64,000 bases of DNA from JAOBAU01 sp034667465 (GTDB lineage: Bacteria; Acidobacteriota; Thermoanaerobaculia; Gp7-AA8), in contig JAXDJV010000030.1 in assembly GCA_034667465.1 (NCBI GenBank), forward strand, positions 62,001 through 126,000, written 5' to 3'. Positions within the stretch are counted from its first letter, which is position 1. Each line of letters starts with the position of its first letter. A program made the translations under genes and the position numbers. Shown in pieces: positions 48,783-57,085 of this stretch. The notes under the pieces are model-generated. The model was not told the origin of the DNA. It did no database searches and saw only the letters and a list, made by a program, of their open reading frames with translations.

Positions 48783-51191
48783 TTGCCCACACCCGAGCAG
48801 TCCGAACAGACACGCACGCAGTTCACGCGCGAGAGCATCCTCGACGACTACCGCGTCGCGTACCGCAGCCGTCAGGCCAGCCTCATCGGCCGCAAAGAAG
48901 TTCTTACCGGCAAGGCGAAGTTCGGGATCTTCGGCGACGGCAAAGAGATCGCGCAGCTGGCGATGGCGCGCGCGTTCCGGCGTGGTGATTTTCGTTCCGG
49001 CTACTACCGCGATCAGACCTTCATGTTCGCGATCGGCGCGGCGACGCTCGAGGAGTTTTTCGCGCAGCTTTACGCGCATCCCGACGTCGACGCCGATCCG
49101 TGGTCGGCCGGCCGTTCGATGAACTGCCATTTCGCGACCCGCTCGCTCGACGCGAACGGCGAGTGGAAAGACCTCGTCGATATGTACAACACGTCGGCCG
49201 ACGTCTCGCCGACCGGCTCGCAGATGCCGCGGCTCGTCGGACTCGCGTACGCGTCGAAGCTCTATCGCGAGCTCGAAGAGCTGAAACCGATGACGAAGTT
49301 CTCGCGCAACGGCGACGAGATCGCGTTCGGTACGATCGGCAATGCCAGTTGCGCCGAGGGGATGTTCTGGGAGTCGATTAACGCGGCGGGTGTGCTGCAG
49401 GTCCCGATGCTCGTTTCGATCTGGGACGACGGCTACGGTATCTCGGTTGCGAACGACGTTCAGCTGACGAAAGGCCACATCTCGGAGTTGCTGAAAGGCT
49501 TTCAGCGCGATCCGAAACTGAAGCAGGGCTACGACATCTACGAAGTCAAAGGGTGGGATTACGCCGCGTTGTGCGAGACATACATCAGCGCCGCAACCAT
49601 CGTTCGGATGGAGCACGTCCCGGCAATCATCCACGTGACCGAGGTGACGCAGCCGCAGGGTCATTCGACCTCCGGCTCCCACGAGCGCTACAAATCGAAA
49701 GAGCGCCTCGAATGGGAAGTCGAGTTCGACGGTATCCGCAAGATGCGCGACTGGATGATCGGCCAGGGCATTGCGACCGCCGATGAGCTCGAGCAACTGG
49801 AGAAAGAAGATCTCCGTCAGGTGCGCGAAGCGCAGCGCCGCGCGTGGGACGCGTATCGTGCGCCGATCGACGCCGACGTGAAGACGGCGCTCGGCTTCAT
49901 CGATCAGCTCGCGGGCGCGTCATCGAAGAAGAGCGAGCTCGAAGCGATCCGTTCCGAGCTTGCGCGCATGCAGGCGCCTTTCCGTCGCGATGCGTTGCGC
50001 GCGCTGACCAGCGCGATCGTGACCGCGCGCGGTGAGAACATCCCGAACGAAATCCTCGAGTGGCGCCGCACGCGCGACGCCGAGATCGCGAAGCTTTACG
50101 ACGATCAGCTCCACAGCGAAAGCGAACAGTCGGCGCTGCGCATCGAAGTGGTGCCTGCGACGTACGACGCCGACGCGCCGGAGAAAAACGGCTTCGAGAT
50201 CATCAACGCCTGTCTCGACGCCGCGCTCGCACGCTACCCGAACGTCACCGCGATGGGCGAAGACGTCGGCAAGCTCGGCGACGTCAACCAGGGCTGTCTC
50301 GGGCTCCAGGAAAAGTACGGCGTCCATCGCGTGACTGACACCGGCATTCGCGAAACGACGATCATGGGTCAGGCCATCGGGATGGCGCTGCGCGGACTGC
50401 GTCCGATCGCCGAGATTCAGTACCTCGATTACGTTTTGTACGCGCTGCAAATCATGTCCGACGATCTGGCGACCACCCGCTGGCGCACGCGCGGCGGTCA
50501 GAAGTGTCCGGTCATCGTCCGCACGCGCGGACATCGCCTCGAAGGAATCTGGCACTCCGGCTCGCCGATGGCCGGCATCCTCAATCTCGTTCGCGGCATG
50601 TGGGTCTGCGTTCCGCGCAACATGACCCAGGCGGCCGGCATGTACAACACGCTGCTGCGCTCCGACGATCCGGCCATCGTCGTCGAAGTGCTCAACGGCT
50701 ATCGGACGAAAGAGAAGCTGCCGTCGAACGTCGCCGACTTCACCGTTCCGCTCGGAGTTCCGGAGGTGATGCGGGAAGGGAAGGATCTGACGCTCGTCAG
50801 CTACGGCGCGACGCTGCGCATCGTCATGGAAGCGGCGGATCTCCTCGCGACCGCCGGCGTCGATTGCGAAGTGATCGACGTGCAGACGCTGCTGCCGTTC
50901 GACACGCGCGGCGTGATCGCGGAGTCGCTGAAGAAAACGAATCGCGTCTGCTTCATCGACGAAGACGTGCCGGGCGGCGCCACCGCATTCATGATGCAGA
51001 ACGTCCTCGAGCGCGACCGCGGCTACGACTGGCTCGATTCCGAGCCGCGCACGATCGCCGCGAAAGAACATCGGCCGGCATACGGTTCGGACGGCGATTA
51101 CTGGTCGAAGCCGAATCGCGAGACGATCTTCGAGTCGGTGTACGCGCTGATGCACGAAGTGAATCCGCGCAGGTACACCCCGATTCTGTGA
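48783..51191 (+). CDS. Fused 2-oxoacid dehydrogenase E1 component (alpha-beta in one chain)
   Basis: An 802-residue thiamine-diphosphate enzyme. The N-terminal half is an E1-alpha domain (GKEIAQLAMARAFRRGDFRSGYYRDQ, residues 56-81; TPP region GNASCAEGMFWESINAAG). The C-terminal half is E1-beta with transketolase pyrimidine domain (AMGEDVGKLGDVNQGCLGL) and C-domain (VSYGATLRIVMEAADLL). It should decarboxylate pyruvate or a branched-chain oxoacid for a lipoyl E2. No E2 or E3 gene is near. The start is TTG at 48783. A TGCTACGATTC extended -10-like motif lies 80 bp upstream. Confidence 0.9.
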   Translation: MPTPEQSEQTRTQFTRESILDDYRVAYRSRQASLIGRKEVLTGKAKFGIFGDGKEIAQLAMARAFRRGDFRSGYYRDQTFMFAIGAATLEEFFAQLYAHPDVDADPWSAGRSMNCHFATRSLDANGEWKDLVDMYNTSADVSPTGSQMPRLVGLAYASKLYRELEELKPMTKFSRNGDEIAFGTIGNASCAEGMFWESINAAGVLQVPMLVSIWDDGYGISVANDVQLTKGHISELLKGFQRDPKLKQGYDIYEVKGWDYAALCETYISAATIVRMEHVPAIIHVTEVTQPQGHSTSGSHERYKSKERLEWEVEFDGIRKMRDWMIGQGIATADELEQLEKEDLRQVREAQRRAWDAYRAPIDADVKTALGFIDQLAGASSKKSELEAIRSELARMQAPFRRDALRALTSAIVTARGENIPNEILEWRRTRDAEIAKLYDDQLHSESEQSALRIEVVPATYDADAPEKNGFEIINACLDAALARYPNVTAMGEDVGKLGDVNQGCLGLQEKYGVHRVTDTGIRETTIMGQAIGMALRGLRPIAEIQYLDYVLYALQIMSDDLATTRWRTRGGQKCPVIVRTRGHRLEGIWHSGSPMAGILNLVRGMWVCVPRNMTQAAGMYNTLLRSDDPAIVVEVLNGYRTKEKLPSNVADFTVPLGVPEVMREGKDLTLVSYGATLRIVMEAADLLATAGVDCEVIDVQTLLPFDTRGVIAESLKKTNRVCFIDEDVPGGATAFMMQNVLERDRGYDWLDSEPRTIAAKEHRPAYGSDGDYWSKPNRETIFESVYALMHEVNPRRYTPIL

Positions 51192-51192
51192 T

Positions 51193-51281
51193 GTCATCCC
51201 GAGCGTAGCGAGGGATCCGGGCGGGCGGTGCGGCAGCAGCGTGCGCCTCCCACCCGGATTCCTCGCTACGCTCGGAATGAC
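51193..51281. repeat. 89-bp palindromic intergenic element, copy 2
   Basis: Same length and arms as 41903-41991 (GTCATCCCGAGCGTAGCGAG at the left, complementary right arm ending GAATGACA), with a diverged core. It begins two bases after the E1 stop and runs into the 3' end of convergent fdhD. Confidence 0.88.
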
Positions 51282-52060
51282 AGCCGTTCCTCTCCCGCGT
51301 AAACGTTGAACCTCCCGTCGCGCGCGAAGCCGACCAGCGTCATGCCGCTCTCGCGCGCCAGCTCCGCCGCCAGCGACGACGGCGCGCCGACCGCGACGAT
51401 CATCGCGATTCCGGCGACGATCGCTTTCTGCACGATCTCGAATCCGCCGCGTCCGCTGACGACGAGGATCGTGTCCTCGAACGAACGCTGCGCAAGGACG
51501 AACGCGCCGATCGCTTTGTCGACCGCGTTATGTCTTCCGACATCCTCGGCAACGACCAGCGCCTCTCCGGAAGCGGAGAACAATCCCGCGCCGTGAATCG
51601 CGCCGGTCGTGTCGAACGCTTTCTGCCGCGCGCGAAGAGCGTCCGGCAGCGCATGGATGATCGACGCCTCCACGCGCAGCGATGACGAGAGAGCCGGCGC
51701 CGCGATCCGCACCGCATCGATCGACGTCTTGCCGCAAACGCCGCACGATGAGCTCGTGTAGAAATTGCGCTGCAGCCGTCCCCAGTCGATCGAGACTCCT
51801 TCGCGCAACGCGACGCGCACGACGTTCGGCGAGCCCCAGTGGCGGATGTTGTCGATGTCGGCGCCATCGCGCACGACCCCTTCGGTAATGAGGAAGCCGG
51901 CCGCGAGCGCGAAATCGTCGCCCGGCGTCCGCATCGTCACCGACAGCGGCCGTTCGCCGACGCGTATCTCCAGCGGCTCTTCGATGGCGAGCGCATCGTC
52001 ATCGGTCGTCGTGCTCGTTCCGCGAACTCTCGTGACCGGTACGCGAACGCTTCCGTCCAT
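51266..52060 (-). CDS. fdhD: Formate dehydrogenase accessory sulfurtransferase FdhD
   Basis: A ~264-residue FdhD. The sulfur-carrying cysteine motif is SSCGVCGK, followed by GAIHGAGLFSASGEALVVAEDVGRHNAVDKAIG over adjacent residues and the IVSGRGGFEIVQK-like block (LVVSGRGGFEIVQK). It passes sulfur from IscS to the Mo/W-bis-MGD cofactor and is essential for FDH activity. It diverges from the selenoprotein FDH gene by only a few bases. I chose ATG 52060; ATG 52078 and GTG 52087 are alternatives, and none has a clear ribosome site. Confidence 0.93.
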   Translation of the reverse strand: MDGSVRVPVTRVRGTSTTTDDDALAIEEPLEIRVGERPLSVTMRTPGDDFALAAGFLITEGVVRDGADIDNIRHWGSPNVVRVALREGVSIDWGRLQRNFYTSSSCGVCGKTSIDAVRIAAPALSSSLRVEASIIHALPDALRARQKAFDTTGAIHGAGLFSASGEALVVAEDVGRHNAVDKAIGAFVLAQRSFEDTILVVSGRGGFEIVQKAIVAGIAMIVAVGAPSSLAAELARESGMTLVGFARDGRFNVYAGEERLSFRA

Positions 52061-52089
52061 CGACGCCGATTCTTGCATACACTTCACGC

Positions 52090-55000
52090 ATGCTCGCCGA
52101 GCTTCTCCTCAAGTGGCCGCTCGTCCGTCAGATCGTGAACGGTGCCGACGGCACCGGCGTCGAGTCGATGTCGGACGCGACCAACGCGCTTCGTCCCAAA
52201 AACGAAGGAGCGAAAATCGCGCGCTCGATCTGTCCGTACTGCGCCGTCGGATGTGGTCAACTCGTTTACCATCGCGACGGGAAGGTCGTTTCGATCGAAG
52301 GCGATCCCGCTTCGCCGATCTCGCGCGGACATCTCTGTCCGAAAGGTGCCGACTCTTTCCAGCTCGTCACGCACGACGCGCGCGTCACCCGCGTGAAGTA
52401 CCGCGCGCCGCGCTCGCGCCAGTGGGTCGAGCTGCCGCTCGCGCAGGCGATGGAGATGGTCGCCGATCGCGTGTGGGAAACGCGCGAGCGGACGTTTACC
52501 GAATCGAAAGACGGCAAGCCGGTCATGCAGTGCACCGGCATGGCGCACCTCGGCGGCGCGACGCTCGACAACGAAGAAAACTACCTCATCAAAAAACTCT
52601 TCACCGCCGGACTCGGCATGGTCTGCGTCAGCAATCAGGCCAGGATATGACACAGCTCCACCGTGCCCGGTCTGGGCACGACGTTCGGCCGCGGCGGCGC
52701 AACGACTGCACAGCAGGACCTCGCCAGCGCCGACGCGATTCTCATCATGGGCTCGTCGATGGCCGAGAACCATCCGGTCGGTTTTCAGTGGGTGATCGAA
52801 GCGCGTGAGAAAAACGGCGCGAAGATCATTCATGTCGATCCGCGTTTCAATCGAACCTCGGCGATGGCCGATTACTGGCTGCCGCTGCGCGCCGGCAGCG
52901 ACATCGTCTTCCTCGGCGCGATGATCAACTACACGATCGCGAACGATCGCTGGTTCCGCGATTACGTGATCCCGTACACGAACGCGGCGACAATCCTGCG
53001 CGACGACTTCGTCGACACCGAAGATCTCGGCGGCCTCTTCTCCGGCTGGGATGCGGAGAAAAAACAATACGACCCCGAAACGTGGCTCTACGCCGGCGCG
53101 ACGAAGAAGAGCGAAGGCGATCAGCCCGGCATGCAGGAGCATGGCGGCGGTCACGGGAAAGACCGCGGCGGCGAAGCGCAGAATCTCGATCATCCGCGGC
53201 GCGACGAAACGCTGCAGCATCCGCGCTGCGTCTTCCAGGTGATGAAGCGCCACTTCGCGCGCTACACGCCGCAGATGGTCGAGCAGGTTTGCGGCATTCC
53301 GGCGGAGCGCTTCATCGAAGTGGCCGACATCTTCACAGCCGCGTCCGGACGCGAGAAAACGGCGGCGATCTGCTACGCGGTCGGCTGGACGCAGCATTCG
53401 ACCGGCGTGCAAACCATTCGTGCCGCCGCGATCCTCCAACTCCTCCTCGGCAACATCGGACGTCCCGGCGGCGGAATCATGGCGCTGCGCGGCCACGCGT
53501 CGATTCAGGGCTCGACCGACATCCCGACGCTCTACGACATCCTGCCCGGGTATCTGCCGATGCCGATGCACAACGAGGACGACGATGGCGATCTGGCCGC
53601 GTATATCAAAAAGAACAGGTCGCCAAAGGGATGGTGGAACAACATCGACAAGTACGTCGTCAGTTTGCTGAAGGCGTATTACGGCGACGCTGCGACGCCG
53701 GAAAATGATTTTGGTTTCAACTGGCTGCCGCGACTGACCGGCGATCATTCGTACTTCGGTTACTGGCTCGACATGGCCGACGGCGCGCTCGAAGGGCTGT
53801 TCGTGATGGGACAGAATCCCGCCGTCGGCTCGCCGAACGGAAAACTCGAACGCAAGGCGCTGACGAAACTGAAATGGCTCGTCGTGCGCGATCTCGTCGA
53901 GACGGAAACGGCGACGTTCTGGAAGGAAGAAGAGGACTGCGACACCGAGGTTTTTTTGTTTCCGGCGGCGTCGCATGTGGAGAAGGCGGGGACGTTCACG
54001 AACACGCAGCGATTGCTGCAATGGCGCGAGCAGGCAGTCGAGCCGCCCGGCGAAGCACGCAGCGAGCTCTCGTTCATGATCGAGCTCGGGAACATGCTGA
54101 AGGCGCGCGCGACGCAGATGGATCGCGATGCGCCGCTGCGCGCGCTGACGTGGGATTACGCGGACGATGATGCGGACGCGGTGCTGCGCGAGATTCATGG
54201 GAAGTCGCGCAACGGTGCGATCAAACATTTCGGCGAGCTGAAAAACGACGGTTCGACGTCATGCGGCTGCTGGATCTACTCCGGCGTTTACGACGGCGAG
54301 AACAAAGCACGCAAGCGCGAGCCGCGCGGCCGCTACGGACACGGGTGGGGTTACGCATGGCCAATGGATCGCCGCATCCTCTACAACCGCGCGTCTGCGG
54401 CGCCGGACGGCACGCCGTGGAGCGAGCGCAAGAAACTGGTCTGGTGGGATGAAGCGAAAGGGGAGTGGGGCGGCGACGACATTCCCGACTTCACGCGCGC
54501 CAAGCGTCCCGACTACGAAGGCGACGAATCGCGCGGCGGCGATGAAGCGCTTCGCGGCGACGCGCCATTCATCATGCATCCCGATGGCGTCGGCTGGCTG
54601 TGGGTTGCGTCGGGACTGAAAGACGGTCCGCTGCCGTCGCACTACGAGCCGCTCGAATCGAATCTGCCGAATGCCGTGCATCCGCAACAGCAAAGCAATC
54701 CGGCGTCGAATCGGATGGAGCGACCGGACAACGTCTACGCGTCGTCGCCCGACGCGCGCTTCCCGTACGTGCTGACGACGTATCGGCTCACCGAGCATCA
54801 CACGTCAGGTTCAATGTCGCGCACGCTCTCGCATCTGGCCGAGCTGCAGCCCGCGCTCTTCGCCGAAATCTCGCCCGAGCTTGCGCACGAAGTCGGCGTG
54901 ACAAACGGCGACGTCATCAAAATCGCAACCGCCCGCGCCGAGATCGAAGCGCGCGCCCTGGTCACCGGACGAATGCCGTCGCTCGACGTCCAGGGAAGGC

Positions 55001-55149
55001 GAGTGCACCAGGTCGGACTCCCGTATCACTTCGGCGGCAACGGCCTCGTCACCGGAGACATCACGAACGATCTGCTCGCGATCTCCGAGGAGCCGAATGT
55101 GAGGATCATGGAGGCGAAGGCGTTGACGTGTAACGTGAGGAAGGCATGA
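52090..55149 (+). CDS. fdnG: Formate dehydrogenase catalytic subunit, selenocysteine-containing
   Basis: The frame runs from ATG 52090 to 55149 (1019 residues) with one internal TGA at 52648-52650. Sequence before it (GMVCVSNQARI) and after it (HSSTVPGLGTTFGRG) is the FdnG/FDH-O active-site block, so TGA is read as selenocysteine 187. A SECIS hairpin follows. The 4Fe-4S cluster ligands are Cys48, Cys51, Cys55 and Cys83. Molybdopterin-domain motifs (HPVGFQWVIEA, DPRFNRTSAMADYW, RLTEHHTSGSMSRTL) are canonical. The N-terminus lacks a twin-arginine signal, suggesting a cytoplasm-facing enzyme. It oxidises formate to CO2, or runs in reverse. Fe-S and NrfD-type subunits follow. Read without recoding, it would appear as two broken genes. 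Confidence 0.94.
52648..52680 (+). promoter_or_regulatory. UGA selenocysteine codon with bacterial SECIS hairpin
   Basis: TGA at 52648-52650 is followed after 11 nt by a perfect 7-bp stem (CGTGCCC at 52662-52668, GGGCACG at 52674-52680) closing a GGTCT loop. This matches the SelB-binding GGUCU apical loop of E. coli fdhF/fdnG SECIS elements and their spacing. Confidence 0.9.
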
Positions 55150-55214
55150 GGGATGAGGTATGAGGTATGAGTAAACGTGTTGAAGTGACTCATGCCTCAT
55201 ACCTCATGCCTCAT
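55146..55214 (+). repeat. Inverted heptanucleotide array (ATGAGGN / CCTCATN)
   Basis: Four ATGAGGN-type units begin at the TGA stop of fdnG. After a ~15-nt spacer they are mirrored by four complementary units. The transcript would fold into a long hairpin between the FDH catalytic and Fe-S subunit genes. Confidence 0.88.
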
Positions 55215-55219
55215 TACCC

Positions 55220-56017
55220 ATGACGACTACAGGATTCCTTACCGACTCGACCCTCTGCATCGGCTGCAAAGCCTGCGAGGTCGCGTGCAAGGAGTGGAAC
55301 GATGTTCCTGACGATGGCTTCCTCTGGTCGGGACTTTCGTACGACAACACGCTGACGCTGGGCGCGTCGTCGTGGCGTCACGTCAAGTTCGTCGAGCATC
55401 AGCCGCGGACCGGCTGCGGCGGGAACGCGCCGGGGCACAGCACGTGGCAATTTTCGTCCGACGTCTGCAAGCATTGTGAGAATGCCGGTTGTCTTGAAGC
55501 GTGTCCGACCGGCTCGATCGTCCGCACGGAATTCGGCAGCGTCTTCGTCCAGCCGGACATCTGCAACGGTTGCGGATACTGCGTCGTCACCTGTCCGTTC
55601 GGCGTCATCGATCGCCGTCCTGATGATGGCCGCGCGTTCAAGTGCACCTTTTGTTATGACCGGCAGAAAGCGGGGATGGAGCCCGCGTGTGCGAAAGCAT
55701 GTCCGACCGGTTCGATTCTGTTCGGCGATCTCGACAAACTGCAGGAGCGAGGCGAAGAGCGTGTTGCCTGGCTACACGCTGCCGGTATGAACGACGCGTC
55801 GCTCTACAACCCGACCGAGACCAGCGTTGGCGGCATCCATGCGATGTTCCTCATTCGCGGCGATTCGCGCGCGTACAACCTTCCGCCGAAACCGGAAGTG
55901 CCGACGACGCTGTTGCCGCGGGCGTGGACCGCGGCCGGCATCGCCGCGGCCGCGATGGCGATCGGCTCGCTCGCCGCATTCGCGATGTGCGGGAGCGGCC
56001 GGTCAGCCAAACAATGA
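55220..56017 (+). CDS. fdnH: Formate dehydrogenase iron-sulfur subunit
   Basis: A 265-residue ferredoxin-type subunit with four 4Fe-4S binding sets: CIGCKACEVACKEW, CKHCENAGCLEACPTG, CNGCGYCVVTCP and CTFCYDR with CAKACPTG. A C-terminal hydrophobic helix (AAGIAAAAMAIGSLAAFAMCG) anchors it. It carries electrons from the catalytic subunit to the membrane anchor. The start follows a heptamer hairpin, and its stop overlaps the next start as ATGA. Confidence 0.94.
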   Translation: MTTTGFLTDSTLCIGCKACEVACKEWNDVPDDGFLWSGLSYDNTLTLGASSWRHVKFVEHQPRTGCGGNAPGHSTWQFSSDVCKHCENAGCLEACPTGSIVRTEFGSVFVQPDICNGCGYCVVTCPFGVIDRRPDDGRAFKCTFCYDRQKAGMEPACAKACPTGSILFGDLDKLQERGEERVAWLHAAGMNDASLYNPTETSVGGIHAMFLIRGDSRAYNLPPKPEVPTTLLPRAWTAAGIAAAAMAIGSLAAFAMCGSGRSAKQ

Positions 56018-56955
56018 AAGCAACGGAAGAGCGTCTCGACGAGTTGCGACGCCAGGCCGAGCGTACCGGCCGCGTCGACGCGAAAGGAATTCGCGCAGCC
56101 GGTTCTCCGCTGCCGGAGCCGGGCGCCGAGCACGGCTACTACGGACTGCCGCTCCTCAAGCCGCCGGTTTGGACGTGGGAGATTCCGCTCTACTTTTTCG
56201 TTGGCGGCGCCGCAGGCGCGTCGGCGATGATCGCCGTTGCCGCGCAGCTGAGCGGTGCGGACGAAACGCTCGTGCGCCACGCACGCCGCATTGCCGCGCT
56301 CGGCGCCGTCATCTCGACTCCGCTCCTCATCTCCGACCTCGGGCGTCCCGAGCGCTTCCTCAACATGCTGCGCGTCTTCAAACCGCGCAGCCCGATGTCG
56401 GTCGGCGCGTGGACGCTCGCCGCGTTCGGCGGATTCGCAAGCGCCGCGGTGGTGGCTGACGAGCTTCGGCTCGAAGTCGTGCGTGACGTTGCGGGCGCCG
56501 GCGCCGCGCTCTCGGGCCTCGGCATGGCGACTTACACCGGCGTGCTTCTCGGGGCAACGGCAATTCCGGTCTGGGCCGAACACGTCAACATGTTGCCGAT
56601 CCACTTCGCCGCCTCCGCCGTCGCCTCGGCGTCGTCGCTGCTCGAGCTCCTCGGACATCGGCATCGTGCGCTTGCGTTGCTTGCTTCCGGCGCCGCGGCA
56701 TACGAGGTGTACGCGACGAAAGAAGTCGCGCGCAGCGGCGTCACATCCACCGCGCTGAAAGCCGCGTCGCTTCTTTCCGGACCGATTCCGCTCGCTCTGC
56801 GATTGCTCGGAATCCGATCGAAACGCGCACGTCGCGCCGCGGCACTGGCCTCGCTGGCAGGCTCGCTCATCACCCGCTTCGCATGGGTCGAAGCGGGGAA
56901 GGCGAGCGCGCGCGATCCACGCGCGCCACTCGGATTGACGGAAACGCTTACATAA
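56014..56955 (+). CDS. NrfD/PsrC-type membrane anchor subunit of formate dehydrogenase
   Basis: A 313-residue polytopic membrane protein. The first 55 residues are soluble (GYYGLPLLKPPVWTWEIPLYF is the typical NrfD entry). About eight hydrophobic helices follow, with ISDLGRPERFLNMLRVFKPRSPMSVGAW, written across residues ~108-135, the hallmark of NrfD. It replaces the cytochrome b (FdnI) subunit of the E. coli complex, so electrons would go to the quinone pool without haem. It starts inside the fdnH stop codon. Confidence 0.9.
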   Translation: MKATEERLDELRRQAERTGRVDAKGIRAAGSPLPEPGAEHGYYGLPLLKPPVWTWEIPLYFFVGGAAGASAMIAVAAQLSGADETLVRHARRIAALGAVISTPLLISDLGRPERFLNMLRVFKPRSPMSVGAWTLAAFGGFASAAVVADELRLEVVRDVAGAGAALSGLGMATYTGVLLGATAIPVWAEHVNMLPIHFAASAVASASSLLELLGHRHRALALLASGAAAYEVYATKEVARSGVTSTALKAASLLSGPIPLALRLLGIRSKRARRAAALASLAGSLITRFAWVEAGKASARDPRAPLGLTETLT

Positions 56956-56976
56956 ACAACCGAACTGGGGTAGAAT
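56947..56976 (+). promoter_or_regulatory. Candidate promoter of the giant secreted protein
   Basis: CTTACA (56947-56952), an 18-bp spacer and TAGAAT (56971-56976). The -35 box overlaps the last codons of the FDH anchor gene. A hairpin (CCGACC with GGTCGG) lies in the following ~110-nt leader. Confidence 0.45.
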
Positions 56977-57085
56977 TTACGTTATTTTCACGACCGACCA
57001 CCCGGTCGGTTGTCGCTCCGCTCCCTATCCTCCAGGGCGGTTCTTCTCTTTCGTCCAACTCGGTCCGCAAAATTCAGGGAGCAAC

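Noticed and set aside
49920..51197. A 425-codon minus-strand open frame
   Set aside because: Shadow of the E1 gene, with no recognisable domain and no ribosome site.
52650..52663. Formate dehydrogenase alpha read as two separate genes split by a nonsense mutation
   Set aside because: The TGA lies at the known selenocysteine position, with matching sequence on both sides and a SECIS hairpin with GGTCT loop directly after it.
52084..54228. A 714-codon open frame on the minus strand
   Set aside because: It is antisense to the formate dehydrogenase gene. The Arg/His/Val-rich composition is typical of the complement of GC-rich coding DNA and matches no family.
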